Below, piece after piece: positions 46,230 through 54,258 of a stretch of 58,282 nucleotides of DNA. The stretch comes from an uncultured Aeromonadales bacterium (GTDB taxonomy: Bacteria; Pseudomonadota; Gammaproteobacteria; Enterobacterales; Succinivibrionaceae), in the NCBI GenBank assembly GCA_902782145.1, contig CACZLZ010000013.1, positions 1 to 58,282 on the forward strand. The letters run 5' to 3'. Each line of letters begins with the position of its first letter. The first letter of the stretch is position 1. The notes beneath the pieces were generated by a model, which worked only from the letters and a program-made list of their open reading frames with translations, was not told the origin of the DNA and ran no database searches. The translations under genes were made by a program, and so were the position numbers.

Positions 46230-47438
46230 TCAGGCCTCAGGACGGGGACTGTCAGTGCCGTCAGTGCTGTCAGCGGAGTCATCACCGGAAGAAGTCTCCG
46301 GAGAAGGCGCATCCTCAGGACCGGTGACCGTCAGAAGCTCCTGGCTCTCCTGGCAGGGGCAGTCCTCCTCACCGGTTGCCACATACCGGCCCCGGGGCCA
46401 GTTCAGATACAGCGTCTTGAAGAAGGTGGCCAGGGGAATGGCAAAGAACACGCCCCAGAACCCCCACATGGAGCCGAACACCAGCACCGAGGACAGGATC
46501 ACAAAGGGGTGCAGTTTCATCTTCTCGGAGAACAGCATAGGAGTCAGCACATTGGCATCCAGCACCTGGCCCACGGCATAGGCCACCACCAGGGTCCAGA
46601 AGGAGCCGTCCATGCCGAACTGGGAAAAGGCCACCACCAGCACCGGCACCGAGGCAATGGCGGCGCCCACAATGGGCACCAGCACCGAAAGGCCCACGAT
46701 AAGGCCCAGCAGCACGGAGTAGTTGAGGCCGCAGAAGTAGAAGATGGCAAAGTTCAGCACTGAAATGACAATGATGTGGATGAACTTGCCGCTGATGTAG
46801 TTCATCAGTTGGATGTTCAGTTTCTTCCACATCTCCGAAGCCAGTTTCAGATTGGGCGGGAAGAAGCCCTTCACCCCACTCATGAGGACATGCTTGTCCT
46901 TGAGCATGAACCAGGACAGCAGTGGCACCAGGATGAGGTACATCATGAAGGAGGAGATGTTCTTTAGGTACCCCAGGAGATCGCTCTTCACAAACTCCGT
47001 GCCGTAAGAGGTCACCGCGTCCGTGATCTGGGAGGCAATGCCGTCAAAGTTGATGTGCTCAAACACCGCCGGGTACTGAACCATCTTCTCCTTGATGTAG
47101 TCCGACACCTTCCCCACAATGGAGGGCACCTTCCCCAGGAGTTCAGATCCCTGGGACAGCATGCTGGGGATCACCGAAACGGAGAAGAACACCAGGAAGA
47201 CAAAGAACAGCAGCATGAAGATGGAGGAGGAAAGGCTGCGGCGCAGGATCTTCTTCCGTTCCAGGAAGCCCACCGGAACCTCCAGGATGTAGGAAACGCC
47301 CACCGCCACCAGCAGGGGCATGAAGATGTGGGAGTAAAAGTAGATGATCACGAAAAAGAAGGTGATCAGGATGAAGAAGGTCGCCGAGTTGGGATCGCTC
47401 AGCAGGCTCCGGTACCAGTTCTTTAATACTTCGAACAT
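46230..47438 (-). CDS. perM: PerM-like AI-2E family transporter
   Basis: Inner-membrane protein of 402 residues with about eight helices. The family signatures are clear: SYILEVPVGFLERKKI, GLNYSVLLGLIVGLSVLVPIVG, GQVLDANVLTPMLFSEKMKLHPF and FWGVFFAIPLATFFKTL. The C-terminal 40 residues are acidic and Ser/Thr-rich. It is divergent from bepA, as perM is in E. coli. The transported substrate cannot be told from sequence. Confidence 0.9.
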   Translation of the reverse strand: MFEVLKNWYRSLLSDPNSATFFILITFFFVIIYFYSHIFMPLLVAVGVSYILEVPVGFLERKKILRRSLSSSIFMLLFFVFLVFFSVSVIPSMLSQGSELLGKVPSIVGKVSDYIKEKMVQYPAVFEHINFDGIASQITDAVTSYGTEFVKSDLLGYLKNISSFMMYLILVPLLSWFMLKDKHVLMSGVKGFFPPNLKLASEMWKKLNIQLMNYISGKFIHIIVISVLNFAIFYFCGLNYSVLLGLIVGLSVLVPIVGAAIASVPVLVVAFSQFGMDGSFWTLVVAYAVGQVLDANVLTPMLFSEKMKLHPFVILSSVLVFGSMWGFWGVFFAIPLATFFKTLYLNWPRGRYVATGEEDCPCQESQELLTVTGPEDAPSPETSSGDDSADSTDGTDSPRPEA

Positions 47439-48013
47439 AGGAAAATAGTTGCAGTGTGGACACAGGTGGAGGATGGGTCCTCCGGGATCTGAGGCCGGAA
47501 AGTCTTGGTTCCGTGACCGGCGTCTCAGTTCAGGAGGTCATTTTAGCACAATGGCCGGATGAGGAAATGAAAAATGCCGCCCCGGTCAGCGGTTTGCCCG
47601 GAGACGCACCGGCGGCTGGAACATGCACCGGTCCACACCGAACAGAGGTGGCCGGTCCCATCAGCGCCGATCAGCAGCATAACGCCCCAGATGCCACTTC
47701 AGCCTCATCCGCCGCAGTTGCCACTTCAACATCATCATGCCCCGGGCTGCCACTTCAGCATCATCATGCCCCAACCCCGGCACATGGGATCGCACCCCAG
47801 AGCCATCAGGTCACAGGGAGCGTCCCGGGATCTCGGGAATGGAGAGGGCAGGAAAGCAGCCAGTTCAGAAGAAAGTTCAGGAGATCCGGCATTTGCCATC
47901 GAATAGAGGATGGCTTATCATGCCCGGAAGGGGCTCTCCCCGGAAGCCCACCATCACCGGCCCCGGGCCCGGTCCGCAACGCTTAACCCGGCCCGCCAAA
48001 CCCCAGAGACACC
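47439..48013. other. Divergent spacer between perM and bepA
   Basis: These 575 bp contain the imperfect tandem repeats at 47692-47775 and presumably two promoters, which I could not place. No gene is supported. Confidence 0.45.
47692..47775. repeat. Three imperfect 27-29 bp tandem repeats
   Basis: Copies of GCCACTTCAgCaTCATC start at 47693, 47720 and 47749. The last two share TGCCACTTCA(G/A)CATCATCATG. They are in non-coding DNA between perM and bepA. Confidence 0.65.
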
Positions 48014-49540
48014 ATGAGATCTGCCGCCGCCATCCTGCTTTCACTGCTCCTCTCTTCCCCATCCTGGGGAGACGTGGGAGGCATTGACGTGGATGCAGCC
48101 GTCAGGCGGATGCAGAGCGACAGCCTGACCTACTCCGCCTACCAGTCCCAGCACACGGCACCTGATGCCCGGCTCCCGGAAATGGGTGCCCAGGGCTCCT
48201 CGGTGCTCACCGTGCAGGAGGAGGAGTTCTTCGGCCGGTTTTACTTCCGGGAGGCCCGGAAGCATCTGAATGTCATCGCCGATCCGGTGCTGGACAGTTA
48301 TATCCGATCCCTGGGTAGCCGCCTGGTGACCCATGCCAACAACGTCCGCTTCCCCTTCAACTTCTTCCTGGTCCAGGATCCGGAGATCAACGCCGCCGCC
48401 TTTCTGGGAGGCAACGTCCGGGTGAACACGGGCCTGGTGCTGTTCACCGACAATGAGAGCCAGCTGGCGTCGGTGCTGGCCCACGAGATCACCCATGTGA
48501 CCCAGCGCCACCTGGTCCGCTTTCTGGAGGCCGCCGCCCGGCGGCAGAACATCACCCTGGGGGCCTTTGTGGGCGGCGTGATCCTGGCCCTGATCAATCC
48601 CGCCGTGGGCATGGCCGCCATCCAGACCACCCTGGGACTCAACATGCAGGCCCAGATCAACTTCACCCGGAAGGACGAGCTGGAAGCAGATCATATCGGC
48701 ATCGATCTCCTGGGCCGGGCCGGCTTTGATCCCTCCCAGATGGCCGTGCTCTTCTCCCGCATTGCCTCCACCGCCCCCTCGGCCGGCCGGCTGCCCCAGG
48801 GACTCATGTCCCATCCCTTTCCCGAAACCCGGGTGGCGGAGGCCAGAAGCCGGGCTGAAAGGATGCCCCGTCCCCGCAGCAACTCTGAGCAGGACTTCCT
48901 CTATGCCCGAGCCCGGATCCATGCCCGCTTCGCGGGGCTCCGGGGAGATCAGGTGGTGGATTACCACACCCGGGCCCTGAAGGGTGCCCGGAGCCCGGCG
49001 GAAAAGAATGCGGCCCTGTACGGGATCACCCTGGGCTACCTGCTCCAGAAGAAGCCCGGCGCCGCCGAGGAGCACTTCCGCCGGATCACTCCATCCTCCA
49101 GTCCCTTCCTCCTGGACACCGAGGCGGACATTGGGATCATGGCCGGCCGGGCAAAGGAGACCGCCGCCCGGCTCCGGCCCCGCTACCAGTCCTCCCCGGG
49201 AGATCAGACTGCGGCCCTGAACTATGCGGTGGCACTGAACGCTGCCGGGGACTACAACGGGGCCGTCACCGTCCTCAGAAAATTCACCGTCTCCCGGCCG
49301 GACAGCGTCATTGCCTGGGAGCTGCTGGCCCAGAACTACCGGAAACTGGGCCGCATGTATGAGCACTACTGCGCCCTGGCGGAGGCCAGCACCCTGGCCG
49401 GGGACTACGACCGCTCCAACGGCTTTGCCAGCAAGGCCTCAAGGCATGCCCGAAGCAAACTGGAAAAGGCCCGGCTGGACGCCATGGTGGTGCGCAATGA
49501 GCGTTACCGGATCAGCGATGTGCGCCTGAGCAAAAAGTAA
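48014..49540 (+). CDS. bepA: BepA, periplasmic M48 metalloprotease/chaperone for outer-membrane proteins
   Basis: Helps LptD and BAM-substrate assembly and degrades stalled forms. The 508 residues (E. coli 487) have a signal peptide (MRSAAAILLSLLLSSPSWG), the zinc motif HEITH in LAHEITHVTQRHL at about residue 157, the third ligand in ELEADHIGIDLLGRAGFD and a C-terminal TPR half (residues 300-480). The ribosome site is weak. It is divergent from perM, as in E. coli. Confidence 0.92.
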   Translation: MRSAAAILLSLLLSSPSWGDVGGIDVDAAVRRMQSDSLTYSAYQSQHTAPDARLPEMGAQGSSVLTVQEEEFFGRFYFREARKHLNVIADPVLDSYIRSLGSRLVTHANNVRFPFNFFLVQDPEINAAAFLGGNVRVNTGLVLFTDNESQLASVLAHEITHVTQRHLVRFLEAAARRQNITLGAFVGGVILALINPAVGMAAIQTTLGLNMQAQINFTRKDELEADHIGIDLLGRAGFDPSQMAVLFSRIASTAPSAGRLPQGLMSHPFPETRVAEARSRAERMPRPRSNSEQDFLYARARIHARFAGLRGDQVVDYHTRALKGARSPAEKNAALYGITLGYLLQKKPGAAEEHFRRITPSSSPFLLDTEADIGIMAGRAKETAARLRPRYQSSPGDQTAALNYAVALNAAGDYNGAVTVLRKFTVSRPDSVIAWELLAQNYRKLGRMYEHYCALAEASTLAGDYDRSNGFASKASRHARSKLEKARLDAMVVRNERYRISDVRLSKK

Positions 49541-49695
49541 CCCTGAGCCGGGAACTTGGCCACCGGTTCCCTGCCCGCAGCCTCCCAGAACAGATCCCAT
49601 CCAGGAACAGTTTTCTCCCATCAGATCCCGCCGTCAGATCCCGGTTCCCATCGTCAGCACACCTGTTGCCGGCAGCCTGAGACTCCCATCCACCC

Positions 49696-49731
49696 CCACC
49701 TCCATCTCCACCGCCACATCCATCTCCACCG
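49696..49731. repeat. 18-bp tandem pair CCACcTCCATCTCCACCG
   Basis: Two adjacent copies that differ at one base, in a C-rich non-coding stretch. Unlikely to be coding on either strand. Confidence 0.6.
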
Positions 49732-50057
49732 TCACTGACCACTGCCTCCTGACACTTCCCCTAACCGCCCGGCTCCCGTGGGGAGCCTGGTGCCTCCGAT
49801 CCCTGCGGCCAGAGTGCAGAGCCCGGCGCCGGGGCTCCCTCACGTCAGATCTGGCCGTCAGGTCGGTCATGACGAGGCAGTCCAGGAAACCGCCCAGTCA
49901 TTCCGTTGCTGTCCGGCGAGGTCCCCATCACAGCTCTGCCGATCCTTAAGACGCACAATCCCGGCCGGAGCCGGGATCGTGGATAAGTGCGGCAGGGGAG
50001 GCAGATCCCCCGCACAGCGTGCCGCATACGCTGCCGGGGTGCCGGAAAGCCGGAACG

Positions 50058-50079
50058 CACTGCCGGAAGTCCGGCAGTG
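50058..50079 (-). terminator. Hairpin after the DUF2066 gene
   Basis: CACTGCCGGA and TCCGGCAGTG are perfectly complementary with almost no loop. It lies 16 bp after the stop of the DUF2066 gene and lacks a U-tract; termination is likely but not certain. Confidence 0.4.
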
Positions 50080-50094
50080 TGTCCAGTTCTCCTC

Positions 50095-51468
50095 TCAGAG
50101 CCTCTCGTTGGAGGTGTCGATAATAGAGTCAGGATCAGTGATGGGGATGGCCTGCATCTTGGGGGCTGCCTGGGGCTGCTCCTCCTTCTCAGCGGGCTTG
50201 TCGGCCCCTTCCTTCTTTCCCTCTTCCCTGGCGGTCTCCTCAGTGCCGGTTGCCGGCTTCTGGGCACCGCCGGCTGCACTGGCTCCACTGCCGTCAGCTC
50301 CGCCCTGGGTGGCTGCTGCCGGCCGGTTCTCCTTCAGATCTCCGTCGGTGGACACGGCTGAGGTCTCAGCCTTGGGCTCCTCGGTTTTGACATAGGCAGC
50401 GTCATAGGCGAAGTTGAAGGGCTTGGAGTAGTCAGTCTGCTTCACCCCGGGAATGCGGCGGATCCCCTCGGCAAGAGCCTCGTAGGTGCCGCTGTGGATG
50501 ATCTCATAGACATTCTGATCAGCCTGGGTCTGATACAGGCTCAGTTTGGTGAGACCCTGCACCTGGCGCAGGTGCCGCTCCAGGGACATCAGCTCCGGAA
50601 AGGACATGCGCCCGGCAATGACCACATAGGCCTTGTTCTTGCCCACGGCGGCTCCGGTGAGCCCCACCCGGCCCGAGGCAGGTGCGGCGGCACCCCGGAT
50701 CCCCCGGACCTTCTCCTCCCGGCCCTGGGAGAACTGGGACACCAGATCCCGGGCCATCATCATGCCCGACTGATGGGGATCACCGGTAATGCTGGACTGG
50801 TAAAGGGGGGACTGGAGACGGGAGAGATCATAGAGTTCCCAGTGGATATTGCCCCCGGTGCGGGTGCCGGCCACCGCATATCTGGTGCCGTATCGGGCGC
50901 TGGCCGCGGCCACAGTGTCCATGGAGTAATTCTCCAAAGCATCCACTGTCACGGCGGTCATGTCATCGGCGTCCATCATGGGGAAGAACACCGACTGGCC
51001 GAAAAAGGCAGAGCGCTCCTTCAGAGCGGCGGTGAAGCCGTTGCTGTCACCGTCAGAGAGGATGCGCACGCTGCCGTCGGGATCCTCCCAGGAGAGCCAG
51101 ACGATCACATCCGGCGGGGTGTCCAGATAGATCCCCATCTGCCGATCCTGGAACAGTTTCAGGATCCCGTTCCGGCTGAACCGCACCGCAATGCCGCTGC
51201 CGGTGGAGTCCACCGACTCCACATATTCCTCCAGGGCACCCCTATCCATGGAGACGGGGTGATCATTCCGGCCGCCGGTGAGGCGCAGCATCAGCTCGTC
51301 AAAGGCGCCGCTGACCACCGCCCCCCGGTCGTAGGAGTCAATTTTGCCGGGAACGGTGATGGTCAGTTCCTCATCCTTCAGTTCCCGGGAGAGGCCGCCC
51401 TCAGCCGCTGCGGCACCCAGGGAAAACGCCAGGCCGCAGATCAGTGTAAATTTTGCAAAATGTTTCAT
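50095..51468 (-). CDS. DUF2066 domain exported protein
   Basis: A 457-residue protein with a signal peptide (MKHFAKFTLICGLAFSLGA, cleavage near AAA). Residues 30-340 match the pattern of the DUF2066 family (DRGAVVSGAFDELMLRLTGGRN; PPDVIVWLSWEDPDG; YGTRYAVAGTRTGGNIHWELYD). The family is found in Gammaproteobacteria, often near purM/hda, and has no established function. The last 100 residues are Ala/Gly/Glu-rich and probably disordered. It is divergent from mntP. Confidence 0.82.
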   Translation of the reverse strand: MKHFAKFTLICGLAFSLGAAAAEGGLSRELKDEELTITVPGKIDSYDRGAVVSGAFDELMLRLTGGRNDHPVSMDRGALEEYVESVDSTGSGIAVRFSRNGILKLFQDRQMGIYLDTPPDVIVWLSWEDPDGSVRILSDGDSNGFTAALKERSAFFGQSVFFPMMDADDMTAVTVDALENYSMDTVAAASARYGTRYAVAGTRTGGNIHWELYDLSRLQSPLYQSSITGDPHQSGMMMARDLVSQFSQGREEKVRGIRGAAAPASGRVGLTGAAVGKNKAYVVIAGRMSFPELMSLERHLRQVQGLTKLSLYQTQADQNVYEIIHSGTYEALAEGIRRIPGVKQTDYSKPFNFAYDAAYVKTEEPKAETSAVSTDGDLKENRPAAATQGGADGSGASAAGGAQKPATGTEETAREEGKKEGADKPAEKEEQPQAAPKMQAIPITDPDSIIDTSNERL

Positions 51469-51877
51469 CGTATTCCTGTACCATGGCCCGGAAGATCAGG
51501 CAGAGCATGACGCCGGGCGCCGGAGGGGATCTGCGGAAAAGCCCCGGAATATAAGGCTCCGAAAGCCTTTGCCGGTGCCATTTCCCGTCCCCAGAAGCCG
51601 CCTGCATTTTATCATGATTGCCCGGGATTGTCAGTCCGGGGGAGCCTGTGGGATCCGGGAGCAAAAATCACCATCCAAATGAGCCGCACCCCTTGCCAGA
51701 CAGAACTCCGGGTGTAAACTGTGACCGGAACTGTCGCAGTTGCGCCGGAGCCCTCCGGTACGCTCCCGAGATGCCGCCGCGCCGGCAGCAACGATCCGGA
51801 AGAGGGACGCCGATCCGGGAGAGGATACGATCCCCGGCGCCGGTGCGTCCTCGGCAGGATCCATCCGGGAGAAAGCC
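51469..51877. other. Divergent spacer between the DUF2066 gene and mntP
   Basis: These 409 bp presumably hold both promoters. I looked for a yybP-ykoY manganese riboswitch before mntP and saw no matching core. The mntP frame is open from 51740, but that leader is non-conserved. Confidence 0.4.
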
Positions 51878-52441
51878 ATGACCCTGCCTGAAATCCTCCT
51901 GCTGGCCACAGCATTGGCCATGGATGCCTTTGCGGTGTCCCTGGGCCTGGGCACTGCCGCTGCCGGTAACAAGATCCGGGCCATGCTGGCCGCCGGACTT
52001 TATTTTGGTCTCTTCCAGGGGATCATGCCGGTGCTGGGATACGGCCTGGGCCAGCCTCTGGAGCAACTGGCCGCCGGGGCCGGAGGCATTGCGGCCTTTC
52101 TGCTGCTCTCCTGGATCGGCTGGGGCATGATCCGGGAAAGCCGCCGGAAAGAGGACAGCCGGGATAAGGTCAGCGGTGAGCTTTCCCTGAAACCCGGCCG
52201 TATGCTGATCCTTGCCGTGGCCACCAGCATTGACGCCCTGGCGGCAGGAGCAGGACTGGCCTTCACAGGAAGCGGGATCCTGCTCCCTGCCCTGCTCATT
52301 GGAGGCGTGACCATGATCATCTCCGCCGCAGGGGCCGGTCTGGGATCTGCTGCCGGGAAACGCCTGGGCAGCCAGGCGGAGGCCGCCGGCGGCACGGTGC
52401 TCATCCTCATCGGGATCCGGGCCCTGCTCACCGCTCTGTGA
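51878..52441 (+). CDS. mntP: MntP, manganese efflux pump
   Basis: Six-helix inner-membrane exporter of Mn(II). The 187 residues (E. coli 188) carry the paired family motifs ALAMDAFAVSLG (residues 13-24) and VATSIDALAAGAGLAF in the second half. The ATG at 51878 has GGGAGAAAG just before it. Hydrophobic helices alternate regularly. It stands as a single gene before the diguanylate cyclase. Confidence 0.93.
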   Translation: MTLPEILLLATALAMDAFAVSLGLGTAAAGNKIRAMLAAGLYFGLFQGIMPVLGYGLGQPLEQLAAGAGGIAAFLLLSWIGWGMIRESRRKEDSRDKVSGELSLKPGRMLILAVATSIDALAAGAGLAFTGSGILLPALLIGGVTMIISAAGAGLGSAAGKRLGSQAEAAGGTVLILIGIRALLTAL

Positions 52442-52656
52442 TCGGCACGGGAAAAGAAAGCAGCCGGCAGAACGGACACGGAAGTTGCCAGCGGAACGGA
52501 CTCGTAACCGGACCAGCAGACGAGCCGTTTTACAGTTAAGATCCCAGGCAGATACAATCAACGGCGGTGCGTCCGGCTGCAGATCACCCGCCAGATCACA
52601 GCCCCGGAAAACAGAACAGAAGCGGAAATCAGACAGGAACACCAGATCCTCACTCC

Positions 52657-53871
52657 ATGAACAGTTATTCAGCCATAGTCCTGATTGCACTGCTGGCGCA
52701 CAGCATTGTGAACTTCAACGTCCTGAGAAACCATCATTACCGGAAAGAGTTCCCGCCAGGCAGAACCTACCGGCACCTGCAGCTGGGGATCATGTCCTTC
52801 TATGGGGCAGATATCCTCTGGGGAAGTTTCTATGAGAGACAACTGATCAGTGCTGTGTTCGCCGACACGGTGGTATACTTTGCCGCCATGACCGCCATAG
52901 TGTTCCTGTGGGCCCGGTATGTCATCGCCTACCTGAAAGAGGACGGCATTCTCATAAGGATCTTCTCCCACATCGCCTGGGTGTATGTGTTTTTCACCAC
53001 CGGCGCCATGCTGGTGAACTTCTTCACCCCGGTACTTTTCTGGATTGACCGGGACTGCGTGTACCACGCCTCAGATCTGCGGTATGCCATGCTGGCCATG
53101 CAGATGCTCATGTTCGTGTTCTCCTCCTGCTATGTGATGATCACCGCCAGGGGCAGACCGGCATCCGACGTCCGTCACCACTGGGCCATCGGCTCCTTCG
53201 GGATCATCATGACCGCCATGGTGTTTCTCCAGGTGGCATATCCCCTGCAGCCCATGTACACCATCGGGTGTCTTCTGGGGGGTTGCATCCTCCATGTCTT
53301 TGTCCTGGAAGATCTGAAGGAGGATCGGCGGCTGGAGTTGGAGAATCTGCTGGAAAGGGAGGCGCGGCACCAGAGGGAGCTGGGCTTTGCCATGAAGCTG
53401 GCGTACACTGACTCCCTGACCGGCGTCAAAAGCTCCCACGCCTATATCGAGACGGTGAAACACCTGGATGAAAAAATCGATCACGGGGAACTCAGGGATT
53501 TTGCTGTGGTGGTGTTTGACGTGAACGGGCTTAAGCACGTCAACGACACCCGGGGCCATGAAGCCGGTGATCGGCTCATCCGCAGCGCCAGCAAACTGAT
53601 CTGCTCCAGGTTCAAAGACTGCCCCGTGTTCCGCATCGGGGGCGATGAGTTTGTCTCCTTCCTGGAAGGAGACTCCTTTGCAAGCCGGCAGAGCCTCATG
53701 ACAGAATTTGAGGCCGCCGTTGAGAACAACCTTCATTCCGGCGCCGTGACAATAGCCAGCGGTCTGGCAGATTTCCAGCCCGGCCAGGACAGCAGTTACC
53801 GGAAACTCTTCGAGAAGGCTGACAGCAAGATGTATCAGCGGAAGAGCTCACTGAAGGCCATGGCGGAATAA
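52657..53871 (+). CDS. Membrane-bound GGDEF diguanylate cyclase
   Basis: Makes cyclic di-GMP from two GTP. The 404 residues have an N-terminal membrane part with about six helices (residues 5-220: NSYSAIVLIALLAHSIVNF ... IIMTAMVFLQVAYPL), a short linker helix, and a GGDEF domain with TDSLTGVKSSHAY, DVNGLKHVNDTRGHEAGD and FRIGGDEFVSFL. The active-site GGDEF is intact. An RFKD precedes it by six residues, one more than in the canonical inhibitory site, so product inhibition is doubtful. The ATG at 52657 gives the first helix its natural start. The signal sensed is unknown. Confidence 0.9.
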   Translation: MNSYSAIVLIALLAHSIVNFNVLRNHHYRKEFPPGRTYRHLQLGIMSFYGADILWGSFYERQLISAVFADTVVYFAAMTAIVFLWARYVIAYLKEDGILIRIFSHIAWVYVFFTTGAMLVNFFTPVLFWIDRDCVYHASDLRYAMLAMQMLMFVFSSCYVMITARGRPASDVRHHWAIGSFGIIMTAMVFLQVAYPLQPMYTIGCLLGGCILHVFVLEDLKEDRRLELENLLEREARHQRELGFAMKLAYTDSLTGVKSSHAYIETVKHLDEKIDHGELRDFAVVVFDVNGLKHVNDTRGHEAGDRLIRSASKLICSRFKDCPVFRIGGDEFVSFLEGDSFASRQSLMTEFEAAVENNLHSGAVTIASGLADFQPGQDSSYRKLFEKADSKMYQRKSSLKAMAE

Positions 53872-53886
53872 AGGACACGCTCCGGT

Positions 53887-53921
53887 AGACGGTAGACAGC
53901 AGACAGCAGACGGCAGACGGC
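53887..53921. repeat. Five tandem heptamers AGACNGY
   Basis: Five adjacent 7-bp units (AGACGGT, AGACAGC, AGACAGC, AGACGGC, AGACGGC) lie just after the diguanylate cyclase stop. This is a slippage-prone repeat in non-coding DNA. Confidence 0.75.
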
Positions 53922-53995
53922 AGGCTTCTGATTGCTGAACAGCATCTCCTGCCGCCCCCTGCCTGCCGTCAAGGCAACGTCCCGCTCTGCTCCTG

Positions 53996-54090
53996 CCCAT
54001 GGTCACTTCATCTGGAAAACGTGCGGCCGATCCACCGTTTTGCCCGTGGTCACTTCGTTCAGGGGAAAGCGGTGACGGATCCAACCAAGT
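53996..54090. repeat. Pair of imperfect ~41-bp direct repeats
   Basis: Both copies start CC(A/G)TGGTCACTTC and end in a form of GATCCA(A)CC, with small differences between. They begin near 53996 and 54047. Confidence 0.45.
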
Positions 54091-54258
54091 CTGTTCGCCA
54101 ACCAAGCCCGTGGGTCACAACAGAGGTCTCACCCGCTGCGCAGCCGGATCATGGAAAACAGCCTCTCCCCGAGCGTAGCCACCCCCAGGGGACGGACTGT
54201 CACAAGCACCCTTAAACTGCCCCCCCCACTGAATACTGCCGGACTTCATAGGAAACCC

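Larger units (their letters stand above)
49541..50094. other. Gene-free spacer with short repeats between bepA and the DUF2066 gene
   Basis: A convergent 554-bp gap. It holds an 18-bp tandem pair (49696-49731), a hairpin ATCCCGGC-CGGA-GCCGGGAT (49958-49977) and a near-perfect hairpin at 50058-50079. No coding ORF is supported. Confidence 0.5.
53872..54258. other. Repeat-bearing spacer before the PLD-helicase gene
   Basis: This 387-bp gap holds heptamer repeats at 53887-53921 and two imperfect direct repeats near 53996-54038 and 54047-54090. No gene is supported. It lies at the likely left border of the right-edge island. Confidence 0.5.

Noticed and set aside
47456-47986. 176-codon plus-strand ORF in the perM-bepA spacer
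   Set aside because: It spans the tandem repeats, has no ribosome site and no protein-like pattern.
48041-49366. 441-codon minus-strand ORF over bepA
   Set aside because: Shadow of bepA, whose zinc motif and signal peptide are clear.
51600-51877. yybP-ykoY manganese riboswitch before mntP
   Set aside because: E. coli mntP has one, so I looked for it; I could not find the conserved core or paired stems.
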